41,513 bases of DNA from the NCBI GenBank assembly GCA_905372035.1, contig CAJPNN010000007.1, forward strand, positions 1 through 41,513, written 5' to 3'. The notes below the pieces were generated by a model. It made no database searches, had not been told where the DNA came from, and saw only the letters and a list, made by a program, of their open reading frames with translations. A program made the translations under genes and the position numbers. This DNA comes from Bacillota bacterium. GTDB lineage: Bacteria > Bacillota > Clostridia > Peptostreptococcales > Anaerovoracaceae. How positions within the stretch are numbered: the first letter of the stretch is position 1; each line of letters begins with the position of its first letter. Positions 24,772 through 33,765 of the stretch are shown piece after piece.

Positions 24772-25596
24772 TTATTTATCTTTTGTTGCAAAGATATCTT
24801 CGTTCGGATATATTGAGATTGTCTTTTCTTCAAAATCAGCTTTTTCAAGGTATATAAGAGGCACGTAATCGATTACTTTTTTCTTTTCGCCGGTTTTGGA
24901 AGCTATTACAACACCGGTTCCTACAACTTCAATTTCAAACTCTTCAAGTATGTCACGTATACCTTTTATACTTCCGCCGGCTTTCATGAAATCATCTATT
25001 ACCAAGGCTTTTGTACCGGATACGACTGCACGTTTTGAAAGAGACATTTTCTGTACGTGCTGATTGGTTCCGGAAATATAGTTTATACTTAGAGTCGAAC
25101 CCTCGGAAATCTTGCTTTCACGCCTTATAACAACGAGTGGAAGATTCAAAAGCTTTGCAGTCAGAAGAGCAACAGGTATTCCCTTAGTTTCCAATGTTAC
25201 AATAAAATCTGCACCCTTTTTGAAAAATAAAGATGCAAAAATTTTTGCGGCGGATTCCATAACTTTCGGATTGAACATGATATCCGATGTATATATGAAG
25301 CCGTTACCCAATATTCGTGAAGTTTCGCAGAGCTGTTTGCAGATTTTTTCTATAGATTCTATAGCGGCTTCTTTTTCTATTAAAGGTATATATTTTATAC
25401 CGCCGCCTGCACCGTAAGACGTTTCTATAAATCCCCATTCATGTTCTGAAAATATGTCGGATATAATTTGTAAATCTTCGCTTATACTGGATTTTGCACA
25501 TGAAAAAAGCTCGGAGAAATAGTTGAGAGAATATGTTTTATTGGGATTTTCAGATAATATCTTTGTTATTGCAATTACTCTGTGCGTTCTTTTCAT
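24772..25596 (-). CDS. purR: Purine operon repressor PurR (Bacillus type)
   Basis: A 274-residue regulator with an N-terminal winged-helix domain (KRTHRVIAITKILSENPNKTYSLNYFSELF...AKSSISEDLQII) and a C-terminal phosphoribosyltransferase-like domain with the PRPP loop ALVIDDFMKAGGS. In Bacillus and Lactococcus relatives the protein binds PurBox DNA and senses PRPP, either repressing or activating purine genes. The GAGGGIKYIP segment after the DNA-binding domain is characteristic. It stands alone on the minus strand, divergent from murC. The prs gene, making PRPP, is nearby in the opposite operon, as in B. subtilis where purR, glmU and prs are neighbours. Confidence 0.93.
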   Translation of the reverse strand: MKRTHRVIAITKILSENPNKTYSLNYFSELFSCAKSSISEDLQIISDIFSEHEWGFIETSYGAGGGIKYIPLIEKEAAIESIEKICKQLCETSRILGNGFIYTSDIMFNPKVMESAAKIFASLFFKKGADFIVTLETKGIPVALLTAKLLNLPLVVIRRESKISEGSTLSINYISGTNQHVQKMSLSKRAVVSGTKALVIDDFMKAGGSIKGIRDILEEFEIEVVGTGVVIASKTGEKKKVIDYVPLIYLEKADFEEKTISIYPNEDIFATKDK

Positions 25597-25615
25597 ATTT
25601 AAACGATTCCTTTAA

Positions 25616-25659
25616 ATTCACGAACTATATTCTAATTAAATAATATAATATTCGTTTTT
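25616..25659. promoter_or_regulatory. Possible pair of inverted PurBox-like sites
   Basis: ATTCACGAACTAT (25616-25628) matches the PurBox AWWWCCGAACWWT at 11 of 13 positions. On the opposite strand AAAAACGAATATT (complement of 25647-25659) also matches at 11 of 13. The second site overlaps the purR -10 box and spacer, the first lies just downstream of the start point. The spacing between cores (24 bp) is longer than the usual 16-17 bp, which weakens the call. Confidence 0.4.
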
Positions 25660-25673
25660 CTGTTTATTGTCAA
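25645..25673 (-). promoter_or_regulatory. purR promoter
   Basis: On the minus strand TTGACA (complement of 25668-25673), a 17-bp spacer and TATTAT (complement of 25645-25650) form a near-consensus promoter reading into purR. The start point would be near 25638, giving a leader of about 40 nt. Confidence 0.75.
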
Positions 25674-25701
25674 TCAAACGATTCAATTTTTGCGGTAAAT
25701 A

Positions 25702-25710
25702 TGCTATAAT
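25702..25710 (+). promoter_or_regulatory. Extended -10 promoter element for murC
   Basis: TGC followed by TATAAT (25702-25710) is a full extended -10 element 59 bases before the murC ATG. A weak -35 candidate, TTCAAT, lies 17 bp upstream at 25682-25687. It probably drives the murC-glmU-prs-pth-mfd run. Confidence 0.65.
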
Positions 25711-25768
25711 TATATGCGATGTCTTCTTGCATAAGGCATTTATTTTAAAAATATAAGCGGAGGGCGAG

Positions 25769-27166
25769 ATGCTTGACTTATCAAAGTATAAAAAAATTCA
25801 TTGTATAGGTATCGGAGGAATAGGGCTTAGTGCCATAGCGGAAGTACTTTTGTTCGGGGGACATGCAGTTTCGGGTTCGGATATGAAAGAGAACGATATA
25901 GTTCTCAAACTTCGTGAAAGCGGTATATGCGTGAATATCGGACAGAGTGAGGAAAATGTAAAAGATATCGACCTTATAGTATATTCATCGGCGGTTTCGG
26001 AAGACAATGTGGAAATCAAAGCGGCAAAGGAAAGAGGAATCCCGTGTTGCAGCAGGGCGGAAGTGCTTGGGGCGATCATGAGGGATTATAAAAACAGTAT
26101 AGCCGTATCGGGAACTCACGGTAAAACCACCACGACATCTATGGTATCGCTGATCCTGCAAAACGCATTAAAAGATCCTACCATTTTAGTAGGAGGAAAT
26201 TTGGGAGAGATCAACGGCAATGTAAGAGTTGGAAAAAGTGAGTATATAGTTACGGAAGCGTGCGAATATCGTGACAGTTTTTTAGAGTTGAATCCATACA
26301 TAGAAATTATATTGAACATAGACTCGGATCACTTGGATTATTTTAAGGATATAGATCATATAGCCAAGTCATTTGCAAAATTTGCAGGATGTGTACCGTC
26401 GGACGGAACGGTTATTGCATTTGATGCTAACCCTTTTGTAAAGAGTATAATAGACGATTTGGAATGCGATGTTATAACTTTCGGATTTAATGAACATTGC
26501 GACTACTATGCTTCGGAAATCAGTTTTAACGCCAGGGGATGTCCTAAATTTAAAGTTAATTATAGGGGTGAGGAGCTTTTTGAGATGCATATGTCTATTC
26601 CGGGAGAGCATAATATTGCGAATGCTTTGGCGGCTATAGCATGCACGAGAAAACTCGGTATAGAAACGGAATATATTATAGAAACATTGTCGGCATATAA
26701 AGGAACTCAGCGAAGATTCGACATCATAGGTGTTACAGGTACAGGGGTAACACTCGTGGATGATTATGCTCATCATCCTACGGAAATCAAAGCTACGCTC
26801 AAAGCGGCACGAAATGTTGAACACAAGAAACTATGGTGCTTGTTTCAGCCACATACATACACGAGAACACTTGCACTTTTCGATTCGTTTGCAGAATCGT
26901 TCAGGCATGCGGATAAAATAGTTATAGCAGAGATATACGCGGCCAGGGAAAAAAATACTTATAATATAAGTTCTAAAAAGCTTGTGGAAGAGATAAAAAA
27001 ACAATGTCCCGACAAGGAAGTGTACTTCTTTGAGGATTTCGAAGGTATAGCCGGGTTTGTGCTGAACAATGCGGATAGAGGCGATTTGGTAATAACTATG
27101 GGAGCGGGAGATATATACAAGGTTGCCGAGATGATTCTCGAAAAAGACGGGGAGATGCAAAGATGA
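25769..27166 (+). CDS. murC: UDP-N-acetylmuramate--L-alanine ligase
   Basis: A 465-residue Mur ligase that adds L-alanine to UDP-MurNAc in the cytoplasm. It has the N-terminal UDP-binding Rossmann loop (IHCIGIGGIGLSAIAEVLL), the ATP-binding GTHGKTTTTSM (from about residue 115), EACEYRDSF, the central NIDSDHLDYF and the C-terminal DDYAHHPTEI and FQPHTYTRT blocks, all typical of MurC rather than other Mur ligases. A GCGGAGGG ribosome site precedes the ATG. It overlaps the next gene by four bases. Its place between purR and a glmU-like gene is not the B. subtilis order. Confidence 0.96.
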   Translation: MLDLSKYKKIHCIGIGGIGLSAIAEVLLFGGHAVSGSDMKENDIVLKLRESGICVNIGQSEENVKDIDLIVYSSAVSEDNVEIKAAKERGIPCCSRAEVLGAIMRDYKNSIAVSGTHGKTTTTSMVSLILQNALKDPTILVGGNLGEINGNVRVGKSEYIVTEACEYRDSFLELNPYIEIILNIDSDHLDYFKDIDHIAKSFAKFAGCVPSDGTVIAFDANPFVKSIIDDLECDVITFGFNEHCDYYASEISFNARGCPKFKVNYRGEELFEMHMSIPGEHNIANALAAIACTRKLGIETEYIIETLSAYKGTQRRFDIIGVTGTGVTLVDDYAHHPTEIKATLKAARNVEHKKLWCLFQPHTYTRTLALFDSFAESFRHADKIVIAEIYAAREKNTYNISSKKLVEEIKKQCPDKEVYFFEDFEGIAGFVLNNADRGDLVITMGAGDIYKVAEMILEKDGEMQR

Positions 27167-27870
27167 GCAGTGAAAGATACGAACAGTATTGTCTTGAAAT
27201 CGCAAGACGTAAAGAAATTAATTTAAAACATCTTGAAGCGGGAGTGGATTTTATAGATATTGACAGAAGCTATATAGATGAAGATGTGATAATAGGAAAA
27301 GGGACTGTAGTGTATCCTGGTGTGATTCTTGAGGGGTGCACTTCAATAGGGGAGAAATGCATAATAGGTCCGGAAACCAGAATAAAAGATTCCGAAATAG
27401 GAAACAGGGTAAAGGTTGATAATTCCGTTATTGTTGAGAGCAGTGTCGGAGATGAAACGGTAATAGGTCCGTTTGCATATTTAAGACCGGGAAGTACGGT
27501 CGGTAAAAATGTCAAAATAGGCGATTTTGTCGAAATTAAAAATTCTAAAATAGGAGACGGAACAAAAGCAGCTCACCTCACTTATATAGGTGATGCAGAT
27601 TTGGGAGAAGATATAAATCTGGGATGCGGCGTCGTATTCGTAAATTATGACGGCAGTAAAAAATATAGATCTACAGTGGAGGATTCAGCATTTATAGGCT
27701 GCAATGTGAATATAGTTTCTCCTGTAAAAATAGAAGAGGGAGCATATATAGCGGCAGGGACTACAGTTACGAAAACGGTTCCTAAGGGAGCACTGTGTGT
27801 AGGAAGAGCAAAAGAGATAAATTTGCCTGACTGGGCGGAACGAAAAGGAAAGTTTAAAAAAGAAAGGTAA
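27163..27870 (+). CDS. glmU: GlmU C-terminal acetyltransferase domain as a stand-alone protein
   Basis: A 235-residue left-handed beta-helix protein that aligns, without gaps in the core as I read it, with the acetyltransferase half of bifunctional GlmU (usually about 450 residues). It begins inside the linker helix (RKEINLKHLEAGVDFID) and entirely lacks the N-terminal uridylyltransferase domain. Equivalents of E. coli Arg333, Lys351, His363, Tyr366, Asn377, Asn386, Lys392, Ala423 and Arg440 are Arg108, Lys126, His138, Tyr141, Asn152, Asn161, Lys167, Ala198 and Arg215. Two acetyl-CoA-site residues differ: Ala380 is Cys155 and Ser405 is Cys180. Position before prs matches ancestral glmU. It may make GlcNAc-1-phosphate if a separate uridylyltransferase exists elsewhere. 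Confidence 0.85.
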   Translation: MSSERYEQYCLEIARRKEINLKHLEAGVDFIDIDRSYIDEDVIIGKGTVVYPGVILEGCTSIGEKCIIGPETRIKDSEIGNRVKVDNSVIVESSVGDETVIGPFAYLRPGSTVGKNVKIGDFVEIKNSKIGDGTKAAHLTYIGDADLGEDINLGCGVVFVNYDGSKKYRSTVEDSAFIGCNVNIVSPVKIEEGAYIAAGTTVTKTVPKGALCVGRAKEINLPDWAERKGKFKKER

Positions 27871-27873
27871 GGT

Positions 27874-28830
27874 ATGATGATGAAAAACGGCGGATATGCA
27901 GATTTCAAAATTTTTACGGGAAACTCAAATTTTGAGCTGGCGGAACAGATAGCTGAAATAATGGGGAAGCAGCTCGGAAAATCTACCGTAAGTAAATTCA
28001 GTGACGGTGAAGTTTCCGTGAGTCTGTGGGAAACAGTCAGGGGAATTGACGTATACATAGTACAGTCCACATGCAAGCCTGTAAATGACAGTCTTATGGA
28101 ACTTTTGATAATGATAGATGCGATGAAGCGTGCCTCGGCAGGACGAATAAATGCAGTGATACCTTACTATGGATATGCAAGGCAGGATAGAAAAGCTAAA
28201 GCTAGAGATCCTATTACTGCGAAACTCGTGGCAAACCTTTTGGTGAGTGCCGGTGCGGACAGGATATTGACTATGGATCTGCATGCTTCACAGATACAGG
28301 GATATTTTGATATTCCCGTAGACCACCTGCTCGGAATTCCAATTCTCGTAAATTATTTTAAAGAAAAACGCCTAAGCGACCTTGTAATAGTATCACCGGA
28401 TCACGGCAGCGTTACAAGGGCAAGGAATATGGCTCATCCGCTGGATGCTCCCATCGCAATAGTCGATAAAAGAAGACCTAAGGCCAACGTATCGGAAGTA
28501 ATGAACATTATAGGAGATATTGAGGGGAAGAACTGCATACTTGTCGACGATATGATAGATACGGCAGGGACGATAACAAATGCTGCAAATGCGCTTAAAG
28601 AGCTCGGGGCAAAAGATGTTTATGCCTGTGCTACACATCCTATTCTATCAGGTCCTGCAATAGAAAGAATAACAAATTCGGAAATAAAAGAATTGGTGCT
28701 CTTGAATACCGCACCTATTCCCGAGGAAAAACAGATAGAAAAGATTAAAGTGCTTTCGGTCGCACCTCTATTTGCAGAAGCAATGACAAGAGTATTCAAC
28801 AATGATTCGATAAGCAGATTGTTTGATTAA
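27874..28830 (+). CDS. prs: Ribose-phosphate pyrophosphokinase
   Basis: A 318-residue enzyme making PRPP from ribose 5-phosphate and ATP for nucleotide, His and Trp synthesis. Motifs: FTGNSNFELAEQIAEIMG near the N-terminus, the catalytic flexible loop region YYGYARQDRKAKARDPITAKLVANLL, DLHASQIQGYFDIPVDHL, and the PRPP-binding NCILVDDMIDTAGTI. This is a class I enzyme of normal length. Three consecutive ATG codons stand at 27874-27882; I kept the first, which has AAAGGTAAGG ahead. It is three bases after the glmU-like gene. Confidence 0.97.
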   Translation: MMMKNGGYADFKIFTGNSNFELAEQIAEIMGKQLGKSTVSKFSDGEVSVSLWETVRGIDVYIVQSTCKPVNDSLMELLIMIDAMKRASAGRINAVIPYYGYARQDRKAKARDPITAKLVANLLVSAGADRILTMDLHASQIQGYFDIPVDHLLGIPILVNYFKEKRLSDLVIVSPDHGSVTRARNMAHPLDAPIAIVDKRRPKANVSEVMNIIGDIEGKNCILVDDMIDTAGTITNAANALKELGAKDVYACATHPILSGPAIERITNSEIKELVLLNTAPIPEEKQIEKIKVLSVAPLFAEAMTRVFNNDSISRLFD

Positions 28831-28844
28831 AGGAAAATATATCA

Positions 28845-29432
28845 ATGTATGTGATAGCAGGCTTGGGCAATCCGGGCAAACAATATGAAAATACGAAGCA
28901 CAACATAGGGTTTACGGCAATAGACTATTTAGCCGACAAGCACGGAATAGATATTAATAAAATAAAATTTAAAGGTCTTTACGGAGAAGGAAAGATAGCA
29001 GGAGAAAAAGTTATATTGCTTAAGCCGCAGACATATATGAATTTGAGTGGTGAAAGTATCAGAGAAATTATGAACTTTTACAAATTACCGCCGGAAAACC
29101 TGTTCGTGATTTATGATGACGTCGATCTTGAAATGGGAAAGATAAGGATTCGGAAAAAAGGTAGTGCGGGGAGTCATAATGGTATGAAATCCATTATATA
29201 TCAGTTGGCAAATCACGATTTTCCAAGATTCAGAGTAGGAATCGACAGTGAACGGAAAGGAGACTTGGCAAGATACGTTCTCGGCGGATTTTCAAAGGAT
29301 AACGTCGAGCTTATAGAAAAGGCGATAGTTAACGTAGCGGAAGCTATAGAATATGCACTTAAATTCGATATAGACTCAGCTATGAATATATACAATAAAA
29401 ATAGTAAAAAAGAGAAAAAAATTGATGAATAA
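28845..29432 (+). CDS. pth: Peptidyl-tRNA hydrolase
   Basis: A 195-residue enzyme that recycles peptidyl-tRNA released from stalled ribosomes. It has GLGNPGKQYENTKHNIGF (catalytic His in KHN), KPQTYMNLSGES, IYDDVDLEMGKIRIRKKGSAGSHNGMKSI (catalytic Asp) and the FPRFRVGI segment. An AAAGGAAAA site precedes the ATG. It overlaps mfd by eight bases. The C-terminus carries an extra Lys-rich tail. Confidence 0.97.
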   Translation: MYVIAGLGNPGKQYENTKHNIGFTAIDYLADKHGIDINKIKFKGLYGEGKIAGEKVILLKPQTYMNLSGESIREIMNFYKLPPENLFVIYDDVDLEMGKIRIRKKGSAGSHNGMKSIIYQLANHDFPRFRVGIDSERKGDLARYVLGGFSKDNVELIEKAIVNVAEAIEYALKFDIDSAMNIYNKNSKKEKKIDE

Positions 29433-32400
29433 ACATGCAAGTTTTAATAAAATAGGCAGCCTCGCAGGGAATCCTGCGGGGATTGTTGCAATATCCGGAA
29501 TAAGCGGTGTTGAAATTGCTCCTGTTATAGGTGCCGGGATAGATAAGGGCATAAAACAGGGGCTTGTTATTGTACCTGAAAAAAAACCTATGAAAGATAT
29601 GTCTGCAGCAATCGCTTATTTTACAGAGCTGCCGGTAAGTATATGGCCGGATAAGGATGAGTTTATCTTTTTCGATACAAAAGATTCTGCCGATTCGGAA
29701 ACAAAGATGAAAATAATAAAATCCTTGGTTAAGGGAGAGGATTTGATAGTGTTGGCTACGGGAGCATCTCTTATGACGTCACTTCCAAGTATGAAAGACA
29801 TAGAGGAAAATAAAATTCACATGCGTCTTGGAGAGGAACATGATTTGAAGCTTATTATAAAAAAGTTGATATCTTCAGGTTATGAAAGATCAGATGTGTG
29901 TGAGGCGTCGGGACAATTTTGCCTTAGAGGCGGAATCCTTGACGTATACCCGGTAGGAGAAGATTTTCCCGTGAGAATGGAATTTTTCGATACGGAAATA
30001 GATTCAATCAGAAAATATGATATGGAAACGCAAAGGTCCGTTACTGTAATTGAAGAAGTGGAAATATATCCGAGATTGATTTATGATACATATAAATCCG
30101 AATTTGAAGACCGCGGTAATATAGGTTGTATGAACGGGAAAGCTTTGCTATTTGACTATTTCAAAGAAGAAGCGATTTTTTATTTCGATGATCCCGATAG
30201 AGTTTTTAAAAACTGTATAAATACTGAAGAAGAAAGAAATGCTCAGATAAAAGAGTGGGGAACGGAAGGAATTTCGGCAAATAGAAATTTTGAGCATCTT
30301 GCATCATATAAAGATTTTTTAAAGATAAAGGAGCATAAGAAAATATGGCTTTTTGAGCCATTTCCTAAGGCTATAAAGCAATTTGACAGACAGGATGCAT
30401 TATTTCAGATAAGAGCGAAGACTATATGGGACTATGCAAATAACACCGAACTTCTGATACAGGACATCAAGGACTTTTTGAAAAATGAGTATGAGATAAA
30501 TTTTGTCTGTAATGATAAGTCCGGACTTGAAAGTGTAAAAAAATTTTTGATTCAAAATGATGTTTTCTATGGAGTATCTATATCTTTAGGGACTATTCCC
30601 ATAGGGCTGGAATATCCCGATGAAAAGATTGTTTATATGACGGATGAAACGATATTCGGATATAGACGCAAAAAAGATATTAAAAATTTTGCGGATATTC
30701 AAAAAGGTGATTATGTAGTGCACGATGTTCACGGCATAGGTAAATTTGTGGGGATAGAGACTATTACCGTTTTGGGAGCGGTAAGAGACTATCTCAAGGT
30801 TCAGTATGCCGGAGAAGACAGCTTATATATACCTGTAGATCAGATGCACCTGATACAAAAATACATAGGCGGAGGCGGAAAAACTCCGAGGATAAGCAAA
30901 CTTTCCGGTGCGGAATGGAAGAAGACAAGAGAAAAAGCAAAACTCGCCGTTATGGATATGGCCTCTGAAATCCTTGAGCTTAATGCCGAACGTATGGCGG
31001 GAGAAGGTCACGGATTTTCAAAAGATACACTGTGGCAGCAGGAGTTTGAAGATATGTTTCCTTATCAGGAGACGGAAGATCAGCTAAGGGCAATAGATGA
31101 GATAAAGAAAGATATGGAAGAATCTGTTCCGATGGACAGACTATTATGCGGTGATGTGGGATACGGCAAGACGGAGGTGGCTGCAAGAGCTATCTTCAAA
31201 TGTCTTGCAGACGGAATGCAGGCAGCGATTCTAGTGCCTACAACTCTACTTGCAAGTCAACATTATTACACCATGAAAGACAGGTTCGAACATTTTCCTT
31301 TTAAGGTGGAGATGTTATCCAGATTCAGGACACAGGAGCAGCAAAAAGAAATATTGAAAGGTGTTGGGAACGGAAGCATAGACATGGTAATAGGGACTCA
31401 CAGATTGCTTTCTGAAGATGTAAAGTTTAAAGATTTAGGATTTCTCGTAATCGACGAAGAACAAAGGTTCGGAGTGAAGCATAAAGAAAAAATCAAAATG
31501 CTGAAAAAACATATAGATGTACTTACTCTATCCGCGACACCTATTCCCAGAACGTTGAATATGAGTTTGATCGGTATAAAAAGCATGAGTATAATAGCTG
31601 AACCGCCAGAGGATAGATATCCGGTCGAAACCTATGTTATGGAGATGCAGCCTCATATAATAAAAGCGGCAATAGAAAAAGAAATTGACAGAGGAGGGCA
31701 GGTTTTCATAGTTTACAACAGAGTTAAAGGTATATATAAACTGGCAAAAGAAATCGCGGATATGCTTCCGACAGCTTCGGTGGCTGTGGGTCACGGTCGG
31801 ATGAACGAAAAAGAGCTTGAAGATATTATGCTGTCGTTTGTGAACGGAGAAAATGATGTACTCGTTTCCACAACGATAATAGAAACGGGAATAGATATAT
31901 CGAATGCGAATACCATGATTATAATGGATGCGGACAGATTCGGGCTTTCACAGCTTTATCAGCTCAGAGGGCGTGTGGGACGATCGACAAGAAAAGCGTA
32001 TACCTATTTATTATATACGCCGGAAAAAGTGCTTACGGAACAGGCGGTGAAAAGACTTAAAGCTATACGGGATTTCACTGAATTCGGAGCGGGATTCAGG
32101 GTCGCTATGAGAGATCTGGAAATAAGAGGAGCAGGTAATATGCTCGGAACGAAACAGAGCGGACACATGATGGACGTGGGCTATGAGATGTACTGTAGAT
32201 TGTTGTCGGAAGCTGTTTCCGAACTTAAAGGTGAAGCCGAGAAAAAGCTTGTAAATGAAACCTCAATAGAATTTTCAGTGTCTGCATATATCCCTGAAAG
32301 ATATATCGGTGACGAATATACCAGGCTGGATATATACAAGCGGATTGCTGATATTGAATCTGCTGATGATATGAAAGACGTGACAGATGAGCTGACAGAC

Positions 32401-32697
32401 AGATTCGGGCATATGCCTGAAGAAGTAATGAACCTGATAAAAGTTGCATTCATAAAGTCAAAAGCCTCAAAGTCAGGCATAACAACAATAAAATTTAACG
32501 GAAACAAGAAGGGAGATAAGATAACATTTGAATTTTTAGAGGGAGAAGCTGTAGATAGAGAAGCTATTTCAAAAATTATGGAAAAATATAAGATGAGGGC
32601 TACCGTATACGGTTCGGTAAAACCTGTTATAAAGATAAATAAATTAAAAGAGGATATGCTTGATGAGCTTATGGACTTTTTGGGCCTGTTCAGTTAA
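29425..32697 (+). CDS. mfd: Transcription-repair coupling factor
   Basis: A DNA translocase of about 1090 residues that pushes stalled RNA polymerase off damaged DNA and recruits UvrA. In order: a UvrB-like N-terminal region (FCLRGGILDVYPVGEDFPVRMEFF), the RNA polymerase-binding domain (GDYVVHDVHGIGKFVGIETI), the RecG-like helicase core with Walker A GDVGYGKTE (about 575), DEEQRFGV (about 677), SATPIPRTL and RGRVGRS, and the C-terminal TRCF domain. It is slightly shorter than E. coli (1148). ATG 29425 is preceded in frame by a TTG at 29422; both are possible starts. No strong ribosome site is seen, so coupling to pth is likely. Confidence 0.96.
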   Translation: MNKHASFNKIGSLAGNPAGIVAISGISGVEIAPVIGAGIDKGIKQGLVIVPEKKPMKDMSAAIAYFTELPVSIWPDKDEFIFFDTKDSADSETKMKIIKSLVKGEDLIVLATGASLMTSLPSMKDIEENKIHMRLGEEHDLKLIIKKLISSGYERSDVCEASGQFCLRGGILDVYPVGEDFPVRMEFFDTEIDSIRKYDMETQRSVTVIEEVEIYPRLIYDTYKSEFEDRGNIGCMNGKALLFDYFKEEAIFYFDDPDRVFKNCINTEEERNAQIKEWGTEGISANRNFEHLASYKDFLKIKEHKKIWLFEPFPKAIKQFDRQDALFQIRAKTIWDYANNTELLIQDIKDFLKNEYEINFVCNDKSGLESVKKFLIQNDVFYGVSISLGTIPIGLEYPDEKIVYMTDETIFGYRRKKDIKNFADIQKGDYVVHDVHGIGKFVGIETITVLGAVRDYLKVQYAGEDSLYIPVDQMHLIQKYIGGGGKTPRISKLSGAEWKKTREKAKLAVMDMASEILELNAERMAGEGHGFSKDTLWQQEFEDMFPYQETEDQLRAIDEIKKDMEESVPMDRLLCGDVGYGKTEVAARAIFKCLADGMQAAILVPTTLLASQHYYTMKDRFEHFPFKVEMLSRFRTQEQQKEILKGVGNGSIDMVIGTHRLLSEDVKFKDLGFLVIDEEQRFGVKHKEKIKMLKKHIDVLTLSATPIPRTLNMSLIGIKSMSIIAEPPEDRYPVETYVMEMQPHIIKAAIEKEIDRGGQVFIVYNRVKGIYKLAKEIADMLPTASVAVGHGRMNEKELEDIMLSFVNGENDVLVSTTIIETGIDISNANTMIIMDADRFGLSQLYQLRGRVGRSTRKAYTYLLYTPEKVLTEQAVKRLKAIRDFTEFGAGFRVAMRDLEIRGAGNMLGTKQSGHMMDVGYEMYCRLLSEAVSELKGEAEKKLVNETSIEFSVSAYIPERYIGDEYTRLDIYKRIADIESADDMKDVTDELTDRFGHMPEEVMNLIKVAFIKSKASKSGITTIKFNGNKKGDKITFEFLEGEAVDREAISKIMEKYKMRATVYGSVKPVIKINKLKEDMLDELMDFLGLFS

Positions 32698-32702
32698 AAT
32701 AA

Positions 32703-32731
32703 TTGTATATAAGGTAGCAAACAGCTATTTT
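32703..32731 (+). promoter_or_regulatory. Possible weak promoter for the prsA-like gene
   Basis: TTGTAT (32703-32708), a 17-bp spacer and TATTTT (32726-32731) each match four of six consensus bases. The 105-bp gap after mfd has no clear terminator, so read-through is an alternative. Confidence 0.3.
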
Positions 32732-32802
32732 ATGAGGTTTGTGGCGGTACTACAAGCAAAATGGATGTGAATTTAGTAATAATGAAAAGGAGAATTAGGA
32801 TT

Positions 32803-33738
32803 ATGAAGAAAATTATTTCGGTTGTGCTGATGTTGACACTTGTTTTGTCATTAGCGGCATGTGGCGGCGGTAAGGACGATATTGTAAAAGTCGGGGACAG
32901 TGTTATAACTAAAAAACAGGTAAACGACCTGGCGGCGGTGTTGGCGTTTTCACAGAATATCGATTTAAAAAAATTTGATGCAAAGGTTCGTAAGGACGTT
33001 AAAATAAAGCTGGTTTCGCAGATGATTGACGTAGAAGCTTTAAAGAAGTACTATGAGAAAAAAGGAAAGAAAGTATTGACCAAACAGGATATTAAAAATG
33101 AGAAAAAGTTTTTGAAACAGGCTAAAAAAGAAAAGAAATTTAAAGATTTTCTGAAAAAAAATAAAATAAGTGACGATGTTTTAAATTATATATATGAAAG
33201 TCAGTTTTATCCTACGCAGTTAAAGAAAGACGTTGAAAAAGAACTTAAAGATGTGAAAGCCAAGGCTAAGAAAGAATATGAAAATAATAAAGCGGATTAT
33301 ATGGATATAAAAGCTACCGCTTCGCATATACTTGTTAAAGACAAGAAAATTGCCGATGAAGTTTATGCTCAGACACAAAAAGGAGCGGATTTTGCGGAGC
33401 TTGCCAAAAAGTACGGCACCGACGGAACAAAAGATAAGGGAGGTTCTTTAGGAACATTCGGAAAAGGTGAGATGATACCTGCATTTGAGAAAAAAGTGTT
33501 CAGTATGAAAGACGGAGAAATCAGCAAACCTTTGAAAACACAGTTCGGTTGGCATGTGATAAAATGCGAAAAGCTTGAGAAAAATCCACAAGCTTTTGAT
33601 GTTGTTGAGAATGCAATAATTCAAAAATTGACCAATGAAGCATATGAGAAAAAATTGAAGAAGATCAAGGCTGACAGTGACATCGAATATTATAATGATG
33701 ATTATAAAGATAAAAAAGAAAAGAGTGCAAAGAAATAA
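32803..33738 (+). CDS. prsA: PrsA-like foldase lipoprotein (parvulin peptidyl-prolyl isomerase)
   Basis: A 311-residue lipoprotein. The signal peptide MKKIISVVLMLTLVL ends in the lipobox LAAC with Cys20. A SurA/PrsA-type N-terminal helical region follows and then the parvulin domain (ATASHILVKDKKIADEVYAQ ... GTFGKGEMIPAFEKKVFSM ... FGWHVIKCE, about 170-270). It would act on the outer face of the membrane to help fold exported proteins, perhaps including the serine hydrolase at 5710. The frame is open from 32761, but AAGGAG at 32787-32792 points to ATG 32803, which starts the signal peptide. The protein is very Lys-rich, especially around residues 65-155. Confidence 0.9.
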   Translation: MKKIISVVLMLTLVLSLAACGGGKDDIVKVGDSVITKKQVNDLAAVLAFSQNIDLKKFDAKVRKDVKIKLVSQMIDVEALKKYYEKKGKKVLTKQDIKNEKKFLKQAKKEKKFKDFLKKNKISDDVLNYIYESQFYPTQLKKDVEKELKDVKAKAKKEYENNKADYMDIKATASHILVKDKKIADEVYAQTQKGADFAELAKKYGTDGTKDKGGSLGTFGKGEMIPAFEKKVFSMKDGEISKPLKTQFGWHVIKCEKLEKNPQAFDVVENAIIQKLTNEAYEKKLKKIKADSDIEYYNDDYKDKKEKSAKK

Positions 33739-33765
33739 TCACGATTTATAAAAAAGGAGACGGAG

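Noticed and set aside
26369..26824. Minus-strand frame of 151 codons inside murC
   Set aside because: Antisense shadow of a fully motif-supported murC; composition rich in Cys, Arg and Ser as expected from reverse reading.
27645..28076. Minus-strand frame of 143 codons across the glmU/prs junction
   Set aside because: It overlaps two well-supported genes on the plus strand and has no recognisable motif or ribosome site.
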